Shown one piece after another: positions 27,001 to 38,795 of a stretch of 64,000 nucleotides of DNA. Source of the DNA: Lycocorax pyrrhopterus obiensis (taxonomy: Eukaryota > Chordata > Aves > Passeriformes > Paradisaeidae); NCBI GenBank assembly GCA_014706295.1, contig JACSVZ010000007.1:54264975-54328974 (forward strand). Reading direction: 5' to 3'. A model generated the notes under the pieces. That model saw only the letters and a list, made by a program, of their open reading frames with translations. It was not told the origin of the DNA and searched no databases. Numbering within the stretch: the stretch's first letter is position 1; each line of letters starts with the position of its first letter. Position numbers and translations under genes: made by a program.

Positions 27001-30000
27001 TGGAGAAAGAAACGTTTTATCATGGTTGCCATGGAAACTGGGAATGGACAATCAGCACTTAGATGTTTTATCATGTCCCTTAGCACTTGTAGCACGGAAC
27101 CTGTGTGAAAAGAAGCATTATGCTGCACAGGGAGGCTGACAGGTACCTGAATGGGAAAAAAATCGTGACAGAATCTGTGCCAGGGCATTCCAGCAGAGTG
27201 CATCCCACAAGAGGGGCTGCAGAGACAGCAGGGAGATGGCACTTCCTGAGGTGCTCCCAAAGAATGGGAATGAGGTGCCCTGGAAGGATGGGCAGTGCAG
27301 AACCAAACATCTGGGGAGACAGGCTTTGGCATGGAGAATCCCACGGAACTCAGGGTACATGCCATCCTGGGGGTCTCATGACTGCCAGCCCCACTTTGGC
27401 ACCTTTCTGTGACCCTATATGTCCTCAGTCCAACCAGGCATCTCACTCACAGCTGTTCTGTTTGTGTGCTTCCTCGCTGCAGTCTCGGAGATTTTAATCA
27501 ACACATCATGTATTACTTTCATCACTCAAATTCATTTTGGTGCATTTGACTGGAAAAGGTCACGTAGATCCAGCTCAACCCCAAAATGACAGATCATGCC
27601 CACACACTATCAATACTCCAAAGAGCAAGACATTTCCTTGGTTACAATGCATTCACAGGCCAAAAATCACTCTCTGTCCTCAGCACACCAAACATCCAGT
27701 ATGTTGTGGTCATGATTATTTTGGTCATTTTGCTTTCTCCATCTGCCTGAAACATTAAATTTCTTCCTCCTGCTCCCACTCACATTCCTCCTCCAATATT
27801 TCCTTCAGGAAATCTTCTTATGGATGTGCAAAAATACTGCAGGCACTTATCACATGAAGCACATCATGATGAGAAACACCCACCCTTCTCATGAAGTACC
27901 ACCTCCCTCCTATCCATCTTCCTGAAGTACATGCCAGTGATCATCTGCAACCACTCTGCACAAAGCTAAGTAATTCTTCCTTCATGCTGAAACCACCAAC
28001 AAAGAGCCTCCTTGGCCAGAGAAACAGAGCATACACTGAATCCAGATGCCCAGAACAAGGAGAGGAACCATAATGTTCATATCTCTAGAAGCAAACAGTC
28101 CCACTCCATTCCAGCACCAAGACCTGTTTTTTGCAACAACACAGCATCGCAGACCTTTCCACTTCCCATTACTCTCAATGAATATTTTATAGTGATCAGC
28201 CTCTGAAAACCCACAGAAAATAGCTGGTCCTGCTGGAAAAGACCAGGTATGTGTCTGTCATTTACAACCCTTAAAACCAGCCCCAACTCTTGGACATTTC
28301 CAGGCTTTTGACATGACAGAGCAGAAACCTCCCTATTTCAAATCCCTGTGGCATTTGCTGTAGCTGCTCTCCCAAGCCCAGCTGGTGAGCTCCTGATCTG
28401 CAGCAAGATGCCAGAGGTAATGGTGGCATGGCTGCCCACTTAGGCACATTCATGCTCTTCTCTTGTAGCTCTGGGCTCTGCTCACAGTTCTAATTGGTCT
28501 TTGTCATCCAAAAGCTTTGCCAGTGGCAGTGACCATCCAGTTCTGAACCACTACCTGTTCTCACCAGCTGTTGCTGCCTAGGTGAGCCCTGAAACAAAAA
28601 TTTCAGCAAGTAAAACTGCTTCATGCAACTTCTCCACAAAACTTTATCTCATCTTCCTATGGTATCCTTTGCTACAGCTGTATCACCTCAGTATGCAGTG
28701 TCTTTGGAAACCTTAGATGTAAATTCTTCTGCCTGCCCAACTACAAATGCATGTGCATAATCCTGTCCATATTAATGAATCTCATAATCATAGCACTTAG
28801 CAGCATGTCCTCCATCTGCCAAATAGTAATTTGAAAATGGTGCCAGGAACATTAATGGGTGTCAGGAAAGGATGTGAATCACGGGAGTTCGGCGGTTTAA
28901 TACACTTACGCCTCCAGACCAGTATTCCTGTAGTTTTGGAAAGGCCTCCCACAAAATACTGCCAGTAAATTTGTAGAGTACAGAATAGAGGAAGGGACCT
29001 CTGAACCTCAGGATATCTCCCAAGTACTGAGAAAATTACATATGCACAAGGATTGTCAAGAGAATCACCTTAGACTATGACAAATAAGCAGGGTGCACCA
29101 GGGAGTTTGATGTAGAGTGTACAGTGTACGTATTCATGTACTGAAAAATACCATCCCTGTATGGACATAGCCAAAGCTCTAAAAAGTCAATGTCTTTTCC
29201 ATAGATGGCCCAAAGAAATCCTTAAAAATCTAGAGATATATGTGAGTACCAGAGGGGGAGAAAACTGCAACCTGTCGTCCCAACTGGTAGCTGGGATTAA
29301 ATCCAGAATAGTTGTTTTTCCCCATGGAGCTATATGACTATATTGTGACAGGTATATTATTTGAATCTACTTTTTCATGGTGGGGAGAAACATAGTTCAA
29401 TTGAATTTCTGTGAGAGTAAGGCCTCTCTTTGGCTCTGTTAAAATACATTCTGGTGCACAGCACACACGATTTGAAGCAAAGGTCCGTAGAGAATTAATA
29501 TTCTAGATAAATGCTTGGGTTTTGCCTGACACAGCACCAGGATGAATGGGCTGTTGTTAGGTTGAATTCTTTTCTTGTTACCAAGCAGGTCTCCCAGTAG
29601 CACTTGCAAAGATAAGGAGATCAGATCTCCAAATTCAGCGTGAAAGCTGATCACTAAATCATGATGGAAATTTTTCTCTTGCTTTCAAGGTATCAGGTAG
29701 TGGCCATTACGACAGGCTACTGTGTCATTTTGGAGACACATAAAATACCCTATTTTCTTCACCCTTAATACCAAGATTGTTGCCACCCCATTAATATGCC
29801 CTTTTTATCTTTTCTCTTTCACTTGATATGTAATGCTACACTTTGCTTTGCTTGGTACTTTGCTGTGTAACCTACATCCCAAGGAGAACACAAGTGACTG
29901 TGGGTCATATTTGTTTGGAGCAGGTCTGGCTGCAGATCATCATTCCAGTTGTCCACACAGGATATGTAGCTGGTTGGCATATAACCATCTCTGCCTTGTA

Positions 30001-31826
30001 AATCTGAGGTCTCCTTTATCACATTGCTTCACAGCAGAGATAAGTGTGTCCTGCAAACACATTTCTGTGCATCTGAATCTTTTTATGGATTTGCTTTGAC
30101 TGTGTTCCTTCCTTTTTTTTTATGTTTGCTTTCCACAGTTATCCTAGGGAACACATTTTCTGGAAGGAATACTCACCAAGTGTGAATTTAGCATGAAAAC
30201 ACATTTCAGACTCATAATAACAGCCACTTACATCACAAAATAATTCCAGAAAGTTACACTCACCCACTCGGGAACAGAAACACATCACATCATCAGAATA
30301 TCAACATCTCCCAAAGAAATGGCCACAAATGAGACACAGAGCACAGATTATTCCAATAAATTACTTAGCAAATAAATCTGAGCAATAGGTCCATACATAA
30401 ATATTGTGATCTCTTCTCGGATAATCTACAAAGATAAATGATTTAGCTATGTGTCAGATGAATTATTCAGCCAAATACTTGGAAAATAAGTGAGATGCAA
30501 ACATTTGTTCTTAAAGAAGTCCTTCTAATCAACTAATCTTGTCAGCTTCTGACATAGGAAAAATGGAAAGAGAATGAAGCAGAACAGTTTCTTCCAGAGG
30601 AACATTGATTATATGTCAGCAACATCCTTGTTTTAAATCTGGAGAAGAAGTCTTTGAATGCTAGTAACTTTCTTAAACCTTTCTTCGAGTTTGTAAAATC
30701 ATACACGGCATCAAGACACTACATCTCAAAACTTCTGCAGAGATGCTCAAGGTCACAGGCAACATGTTTCTCAGAGAGATTTGAGAAATTAGCAAAAAAG
30801 GCATCTCATGCAGCTCTATTTGTTTCCTCTGTTGGATGGAAATACAAAATGTATTTCCCTCTTCTTGCACCTTTCCTGAGTTATATCACAGCACCCCACT
30901 AAGGAAAATATGAATACATCTAATGACTCTCTCTTTCAAAACCACATTGAAATGCTTCTCCAAGAGAAGCAGCCTGCATCCCCCTTGAGCAATGAAGACT
31001 GCCATCTGGTAGGTTTGTTCTTTATAGTCATTTAGAGGGTATTAAATCTTCTTTTGTATGCAGAGAATTAGGTGGTGGAGGGACTTGGCATTCTATTGAA
31101 GGAAAAAAAAATGGAGAAAAAACAGTTCATAAAGGCATTGTGTCCAGAGAAGAATATTAGAGAGGCATTAAGTGGAAAGACAAAAGGCAAGCTAGCATCA
31201 GCTCCTTTGAAAGCTGTAAATCATTCCAACTCCTCGGGTGGTTGGTTAAGTTCATTGTTACTTGGGTAATTATTATCCTTCGTTAGAACCTAAGCTTCTA
31301 AACATATTTTGAGACAAAATCATCCAAAATGAGCTGCCAGAAAGACCTAATGGTGTCAAGGGGGAGTCATGGAAAAAATATGTTCAAACAGAGCCTTTAA
31401 AGAAACCCGCAACTTTTCATTTACATAGCTAAATTGCTTATCTTTGGAAATTAGGGCTTTTTCAAGCTGTTGTCTTTGGTCACTGAGTAAGTGTTGAAGG
31501 TAGCAGAGTCCTTAAGGGAGAAGGAGTCTCCAGACAAGGTTTTTGGCGTACCTTGGGGACTTTCACTGACCCTCTAACCTGGAGCCTAATGGAGCAGGCT
31601 AATGCTTCCAGATCTGTTGTTTCAGCAGATGCCAGGAGCATTGGCCTGGGTGGAGGGCCCCTTCTGTGAAGTGGAGGCTGTTGGCAGACGCTTCCAGCTG
31701 GAGAGATCAGGTAAATCCCAACAGAGAGTGAAGAGCTAGCAAATCTATGGGCATGCTAAAAATTCAGGAGATTTGTGCAAGGTCTGATTATCTAAAGCAA
31801 ATGCGTTACAGTGATTGATGGCATGG

Positions 31827-31851
31827 GATTGATTGATTGATTGATTGATTG
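31827..31851 (+). repeat. (GATT)6 microsatellite
   Basis: Six perfect GATT units plus one base, in unique AT-rich DNA. Confidence 0.95.
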
Positions 31852-34800
31852 CAAAGACATAGCAGCTTCCAAAACAGGGTTCACAGCTCTAAAAGGTTTA
31901 AGCAGGGCCATAAACCTAAGAAATGTTAATTTTATTTTAATGCTGATAGTTGTTGATGCTTTAAGCATTCTGCTTGTATGAGAGGCTACATGAAAAATTT
32001 AAGAACACTGAGCTAGACAGTGTCACCACAAAATGCAGAATAGCCCTGAAATTGAAACCCAGTGTAGCACCTGCACTGGGGAAGTGCCCAGTGCCAGACA
32101 GAGCAGCCCTGAGTTAAGTTTTCTTAGTAGCAGCAGTCAGGAGTAGCATTTTGTGCCACCCTGTAGTCTCACATTGCAAACTCATCCAGACCTGCAGGAC
32201 ACAGCTGGCCCACCCTCCTACCTGGGACTATGCGGACACCTCAGAGCTCATGTAGGTCAGAAACTCTCTAAAATGGGAATTCAGGTGCTCTTGAATCATG
32301 GCAAAAATACAAAAAGCCCTCACAAAAATACTACACACTCCTGCGAAGTGCTGACCAAGCACAGGGCAGCACCTACACCACAAAGTAGATCCATGTAAGC
32401 CAGCTGGAACAACCAGATGTAAATTGGAGAAGCCCTCTGGCTCACATTGCTACCTGTAGGAAAAAACAACCCTGTAATGAGCAGCAGCAGCAAATTTCCA
32501 AACCCCTCCGCTATTTCTCCAGATTCACAGTCAGTTTCCTACCAGACTCATGTGTCAGCAGGTCATAAAAAGTTTCAAGTCTCCTTTTCTTTTTCTGGCG
32601 TTCTGGAAGAAGTTGTACTAACAATGAGCCACTGCTTGACAGCTCTGAATCCCAAGCTGTTGGGATACAGTGTGACTTCCAACATATTGCTTCCAGCCCC
32701 CACCACCCACGCGGAATGGCCTGGCAAGGGGAGAAGCACAGCCTGTCAGGAGGAGCCTTCCACAAAGACATCCCTTATTCCCTGCACTCATCACAAGGGC
32801 AGCGCCCACATCAGGCAATGCGAAGAAGCCAGTTCAGCTTCTGGCAGGTCAGGAGGTCAGAGGAATGGTGGTAACTTCACACATTTTGTGTGCTGCGTGG
32901 CTCAAATTAAGGATGCAGAATGGAAGATACCACAACCAGAACGGGTGTAGGTTTTTTTCACCTTGAACTGCAGCTGCAAACCCATGCAGGAAAGCTAACC
33001 CTGAGGGGCTGGAGCAGAAAGAAAAAAATTAAATGCCACCAACTGCAGCCATTGGATCTGGCTTTGCTCCAAGGTCTGTTGGAGCTGAGATTGATTAAGA
33101 TATATAGTATCCTGGAAACAGTCAGTACCTTCAGCTGATTATAAAGCCATTTTGTCTTGCCACCACCACGGCAACCATACCCCCGACCACAGCCTCCAGG
33201 AGAGGAGATGGGCTGTTGGAGGTCAGTCCGGTGCCTGTAGGCCACGTCTGATGATGATGCAGTGATTCAGACAGATAAAACCTTGCTCCAACACCAGAAG
33301 GGACCAAATTCAGAGAAGGAAATTAGGCCAAAACTATAAAACATAGTAGCTCATTATGATAGTCAAGATTTAGCATAAAAATTTAAATGGACATGTGGTT
33401 TTGTAGAGGGAGGCCTCCTGTTACAGCAATCTCTGCAGATTTTATCCCACCAACAACCCGTGCAGTGCTGCACACCCACATTGGGGTAGGCAGGGCCACG
33501 TTCCCTGCACAGCAGCAAGGAATGAAGATGTGTGGCCTCGAAAGCGTGTCAGGGAGTGAAGCTTGAAGATGAGGAAAGCATGTAAGTAGGAGCTCTGCAG
33601 CCAAGGAACAGCATGTGTTTTAATAAAAAGTAACTCTTCTCCCAGTGAGTTTTTGCTGTTTAATATCAGCATGCTTTGTGTGATTCTTTATTATTTCTCC
33701 AGCCTGAAGCCCAAAGAGCTCTGGCACCTGAAGCCTCTGTGATTCCCATGCTTGGTGCAGGTTAATACACCTCACCTCCCCTGCTTCAAACAGAACCACA
33801 GCGTGACCAGGTTTTCTGACCCAAACGCCCCTGTATCAGGTGAGAACTGATTCCTTTAGCTGCTGCCTGATTTGTGTGAGAGCTGAGCCTGTCTTTGGCC
33901 AGCTTGTTTATGCCTGTTTGGACTGAGGAGCTGTGCTGCCTGGGTTTTCCTTCAGGATATGGAGCCATACGACCTTATGTATTATGAGGTGCTTCACAAA
34001 AACAGCTTTTAAAATAATCAAATATCTGCAAATGAATTGGAAACTCTTCTTTTCCCTGTCTCTGCAAGGGCATTACTCAGTCGAATGCATCCAGAAAATT
34101 GAAGGACTGAGAATTTTCAATCAGGACTGGAGTGATTAATTGTCTCGGAGCACTCACATGGTGACATGCACAGCGAACAACAAGGTGTGACATCTCACAA
34201 TTCACAACAAGAGGTGTGTCCAGGAGGGACAGTGAGCCACAAAGGGGGGAGAGGTGGGAGAAGAAAGGTCAAATTTACAACATTAAATTCACAAGGTTAA
34301 TAATGCCTTAGCAACATGCATATTCATCTGACTCCTTTCCTTCAGCTGAGCCAGCTATCCCTGCTTCTGATGTTTCCCTCCAACAGAGGCAAAAGGATTT
34401 GGTTCCTTTTAATCTATAGCAAAAAAGGTTTATGGTAAGAGATGCATATTGTATAGATGCTGTGTAGATGGGCAGTTGCCTCTGCTCAGCTGATGCATTG
34501 ACTTGTCAAGGTACGTGGAAACAGCAGGACACGCCATGAAGAAGCAAGGTGAGAGCTGCATCCCTTGCACACAGCTCTACATGCAGATACACAAAATGGA
34601 CACACCCGTGTGCAAGTGCTGCTGCAGACATCCAGCTCTGGAAATTGCATGTCCAACCTGGGTGTCTTTGGCCATAATAACAAGTCAGATTTTGGCTGAG
34701 GCTCAAGACAGGGGTACCTCTTATGCAACAGTGCTGGCACATGGGGGCTTGCACAGATCCTTTACCCAAGATTCCGGAGGAGGCACGTGCATGGGGTGCC

Positions 34801-35151
34801 ACCCTTGGCCTCAGCACCGACACTTCTCACCAAGCGTCTTGGCCATGGGCCTTCATCTGGACTTGGTGTGCAGGATGAGTGTCCTTCCCACACCAGTCTT
34901 ATCTGGATCTGAAAATACACCCCCCTTCTCTTGGAGCCAATAATTATTTCCATGAGATTCACTTAACAAAGGCACCTATCCAACACTTGTGGTCTCCTGG
35001 CATAATTAATCGTGAAATTAAACTCAGTCTGTGTAGCGTTCAGATCGGTTACACAGGAATAACATTGGTTGACTGGCACTTACCCTGTTCATCATCAAGA
35101 GAGCCTTTGCCATACAGCCTATTTTTAGAAACTGCAGTGGGCTGCAGAAAC

Positions 35152-35214
35152 TACCAGTATGGGACTTCCATACTGGTATGGAATATACAGAGGATATCCC
35201 ACCCATATCCTCTG
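35152..35214. repeat. Two adjacent perfect hairpins, 27 bases each
   Basis: The first has an 11-base stem TACCAGTATGG (35152-35162), loop GACTT, and complementary arm 35168-35178. Nine bases later a second stem CAGAGGATAT (35188-35197) has a 7-base C-rich loop and its complementary arm at 35205-35214. Both arms match perfectly. No known RNA or transposon end was recognised. Confidence 0.85.
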
Positions 35215-36019
35215 CTTTCCCAACTGGGGTCTGATGAACTTGCCCACGGAGCAAAGCAAATTCCTCACTCGAGACCTCAAGGGTTGGAAACACAACTCCA
35301 AAGTTCTCTTGGAGAGCACCAGGCAGATGTTAGTTGCTTCTGAATGTTTTCTCTAGCTGCCACAGACACATCTTGAGCCCCACAGCACTCTGCAGGTCAC
35401 CGTGGGGGCTGACAGAAGACAGAATGTCCCACAGTTCCGTCTGGGCTGGGTGCAGCCTCTGTGTGCCACTGAGGCATATCTGCCACCCAGGACTAAACAG
35501 ATCCTGTGGTGGAGACAGAAGCTTGCTCTTCTCTTCCTTGGGGCCACAAAACCAAAATAAATTGTTGTTTCCACAAAGCTCAAAATAGCTTTAAACCATT
35601 GTTTTCCTTGACAGTAGGCACTGCCTGTCTCTGCTCTCCACCTTGCCTTTTGCAGCTCCTGGTGAAGCAGCTTGGGAAAATGCACAGGCAGGAACTTGCT
35701 CATGGAGAGTAGAAGTGAAAGGAGGGGGAAATGTCCCTTGGAGGAATTGCACTTTCCCCACCGACCTCCCTGCAAGATTCTGGTGCCCTTAGGTACAGGT
35801 GACAGAAGCAGTAGCAGCAGTTTCTCCGTTGACACAGTGGAACAACTTGTCCAGCCCCATGTGCGGATGCTGCCCTGTCCCACCCAGCACCTGCACTGCA
35901 CAAGGGGTACTTCCCTGATGGGATACCTCCCTGATAGGGTACACATGCACCCTAATATCTCCTTGGGGTGCTGGTCCCAGGGACACCTTCTTCTTAAAGA
36001 TTTCCTGCCATCCCGATGT

Positions 36020-36482
36020 TGATGCCATGATGATTTTTTGCCTCTTCTTTTATACCCCTTTTATACCTTTTTACAACTTCTGTATTCTTAGTGCTTTTTG
36101 CCTACATTCTTGGACTTGTTTGCCAAGCTAAGAGACTACACACTTTAGAAGCTTTGTAGTTAGGGATCAAAATGCCCCTAGACACCAAGGTCCTCTCCAG
36201 AACACATTTTGTAAACTAAGATAGAACCATCCAGGGGAAGGTTCCTTGGGGAGGGGGGCTCACTCGAGCCTCTCATTGGGGAATCTTTGATAGATATGCT
36301 AATTAGTAACACCTATAATGTTAGACCAGATCTTTTGGGGGTGTGCATTACAGTGGGCATTGAGCTGCATTCGACCTGGATGTGGTGCACCTAAGGATCT
36401 TTAAAATAAATAAAAAGGTAAAATCCCTTTTCCCCTTCTAACCATGTTTGACTCTTGATTTTAAGGCCAGGAAAAGGCATCA
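36020..36482 (+). mobile_element. Probable solo LTR of an avian endogenous retrovirus
   Basis: The element starts TGATGCC and ends GGCATCA, a perfect 7-base terminal inverted repeat with TG...CA ends. Inside are the 'ccttttataccttttt' segment near the 5' end and, near the 3' end, 'aataaataaaaaggtaaaat' followed by 'cccttttccccttctaac', an arrangement of poly(A) signal and U5 usual in LTRs. No retroviral coding sequence flanks it, so a solo LTR left by recombination is likely. The flanks GATGT and TGTTA do not form a clean target-site duplication, so age or shifted ends remain possible. It lies about 1.4 kb upstream of the CpG island. Confidence 0.65.
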
Positions 36483-37839
36483 TGTTATTGGGAAGTTGGT
36501 TTTAGCATCCACAGGATAAATCTCCCCTTGCAGTTGTTCTGTCCACAGGCAAGAATAACCCAGGAGTCTGGGAACAAACCTGTCAGAAACAATTGGCCAG
36601 CCCATTGCCAAGTGGGGTTCATCCTCAGAACACTGAGCTATACAGTAAAGCTGTACATTGAATATATAGGATTAAACCACATAGTAAATAGCTATGTTTT
36701 ATACACACTTCCAAAAGGAGTGTGTAAAAAGCACAAAGTGCATAAAAGCTCACAGTTCAAGAGCAGCTCCCAAAGGAGAGCCTACAAAACTGGTGTGCCT
36801 GTTGGGTTGCAACTCATACCCATAACCCCAGAACTGGAAAAATCCCAGTAGATACACTCCCTATGTATAGAGTGTACATATATCTATATATATCCTTTAG
36901 AAGGAGCTGCTTTCACTCCCAAATGGGCTTACCAGGCATGGGCACAGATCCGTCTCATCCACCATCCTGGGTGCATGAAGAGCTGACTGCAGCTGTGCCA
37001 GCACTGTCCCACTGCCCTAATTGAATTACCTTCCACCATTGCCCACAGAAATAGGCAGTCTCTTTCCTTAAATCAGCAGCAGCTGACATTTTCACCCCCA
37101 CCAGCCAAGCATGAATCACCCTGAAATGGAGGCCGAGCTCCTTATTTCCTGACAACTCAATGTTAGACGGAGCAGAGGAGATTGAAGCAGAGGTAACACA
37201 TTGGTTCCTCTTCACCTGCAGCTGTGTCTCCCCTGGATGCTCCATGCACCCTGTGCCATCCATGCATGCTGGCATTCGTTTTACAGGACCTCACACAAAA
37301 CAAATGCTGGAAGGGTCTCCCCTGGTTGACACCCATCTCCCTTTCAGTGTTCCCACTGCTCCATCGTGCTCTTGTGTGCTTGTGCTGGAAGTGCCACTCC
37401 TGGGAAAGGCTCTAAAGGAAAGGCCTGTTCCAGCAGCCATGGTGCATGTCCCTTCTTTGAGCTTGGCAAAGAGGGGACCCCAAGGGCTGCAGGTCTGCAG
37501 GCTGAAGCCACAGCTCCCATTGCTGGATGTGCAGAGGGAGGGAGGTCTGGGCCCCCCTCACACCCCTTAGCACCCGAGTTTGACCTGCTTCCCGCGGGGA
37601 TGCTCAGCAGTGAGGAGGACCATGCTCCTTTCTACATCCGCATTTCTCCACCACTGCTCCCAAGGCTGCTGCCACCAGTGTGACTTCTGCCACTCCGTGT
37701 CTTCTGCCTCCATCACCAGCATCACCAGTGCATGCAGAGCTGCAGATGCCTCCTGACAGCCTGTCTCCAGTGGGCCCCTGGCAGGGGGGAGCCCCTTATC
37801 ACAGCCCTGGCACAGACTGCCTGCCAGCCCCAGCTCTGC
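36483..37839. other. Unique sequence between the solo LTR and the CpG island
   Basis: No repeat or exon was recognised. GC content rises toward the island from about 37400. Confidence 0.5.
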
Positions 37840-38423
37840 AGCCGCTCGGGACACGCTGGTGCGATACTGCGCACGGCAGAGCGTGTCCCTGCCGCGGGCC
37901 GGGGGTGCAGCTGGGAAACTCACCCCGGTGGGGAGCACCCGCCCCCGCAAGAAAAGAACCCCTCCAAAAAGAACCCCAAAAAGTCTGTTCCGCCCGCATT
38001 CGACGTTTTCTCAGCAAGGACTGCTGCAGGGCGGGCTCGGGACACCCGTGAGCAAAGCACGGGGAGAGGGGGAACTGCTCCGGGAGTGACCCCTCCGGCA
38101 CCTTCGTCCCGCGCTTGGTGCGCTGTGTGACACCGGCACCGTGCGGGGGTCGGGGCTGGCTGAGGCCGTGCGGTCCCACACGTGTCCACGGGAAGTGCCC
38201 CCTCCCCGCGGGGCGGCCGTGCCGAGCCGGGCCGTGCCATGCCGGGCAGTGCCGGGGTGTCTGCGCACCGCCCCGCCGGCGCTGCCGGGGGAGTGGTTTC
38301 CCCGCGCTGGCGGCGGCGGGGCCGGTCTGCGGGCGGGGAGGTGCCGCGGCGGCGGTGCCAGCGCCCGGCCCGGGAGGATGCGGACGCGCTGACGGAGCTG
38401 CCGGCTCCCCTCTGCCGCCGTGC

Positions 38424-38476
38424 ATGGGCGGCGGGCGGCTGCCGCCTCGCCTCGCCTCGCCTCGCCTGCCCCGCCG
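38424..38476 (+). CDS. Possible 5' coding exon segment of the LBH-family gene
   Basis: An ATG at 38424 opens 17 codons plus two bases up to the donor GTGAGC at 38477. Joined to the acceptor at 52004, the split codon becomes CGC (Arg) and the frame runs straight into the MTEVM start of exon A. This would prepend 18 residues that are Arg/Pro/Leu-rich. Mammalian LBH also has a short leader of similar length, but its residues look nothing like these. The start context is weak (T at -3, G at +4) and part of the segment is a CCTCG repeat. Frame agreement has a one-in-three chance of arising randomly. Confidence 0.25.
38446..38469 (+). repeat. Short (CCTCG)n tandem just before the splice donor
   Basis: Four to five copies of CCTCG or CGCCT lie directly upstream of the donor at 38477. 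Length change here would alter the 5' UTR, or, if translated, the Arg/Leu/Pro leader. Confidence 0.7.
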
Positions 38477-38663
38477 GTGAGCCGGGCCGTGGGGTCTCCG
38501 CCGGGCTCGGGGGGTGCGGGTGGCGGGGCGGGCTGCGGAGAAGGGGAGAGCTGCCACCTGTGAGTGCCCCGCTCTCAGCCCCACGGCGGCCGGGAGCAGC
38601 TCCCCGGGGCCCGGGCAGCGCGCCCGTGGCGGAGCCGGCGGCCGGAGCTGGGCGCAGGGGCGG

Positions 38664-38795
38664 CGGGTCGGGTCAGTGCGGATCGGGTCGGGTCGGCGCC
38701 GTGCGGGTCGGTGCGGTGCGGGTCGGGTCAATGCGGTGCGGGTCGGTGCGGTGCGGGTCGGGTCGGGTCAGTGCGGGTCGCATCGGGTAGGGTGT
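38664..38795 (+). repeat. GC-rich degenerate minisatellite in the CpG island (GGGTCGGTGCG-type)
   Basis: About 130 bases are built from GGGTCG and GTGCG words in varying order: GGGTCGGTGCGGTGCGGGTC and close variants repeat several times. Many GGG tracts sit a few bases apart, so the G-rich + strand could form G-quadruplexes. It lies just after the donors at 38477 and 38560, so at the start of the presumed first intron. Confidence 0.75.

Larger units (their letters stand above)
20081..36019. other. Long non-coding stretch
   Basis: Nearly 16 kb with no supported exon. It holds the ancient repeat at 23911, the polypyrimidine tract at 24039, the GATT satellite at 31827 and the twin hairpins at 35152. 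AT-rich blocks such as 30150-30520 could be conserved regulatory DNA, but single-sequence evidence cannot show that. The largest open frame (243 codons, minus strand, 26715-27446) looks random in composition. Confidence 0.55.

Noticed and set aside
26715..27446. 243-codon minus-strand frame
   Set aside because: Composition looks like translated non-coding DNA. No domain and no promoter or splice evidence.
32447..32950. 167-codon plus-strand frame
   Set aside because: No domain, no CpG or promoter context, and random-looking composition.
37799..38790. Open frames of up to 310 codons on both strands of the main CpG island
   Set aside because: Stop codons are rare in such GC-rich DNA. The products are Arg/Ala/Gly/Pro-rich in all frames and partly encoded by the tandem repeat, with no family likeness.
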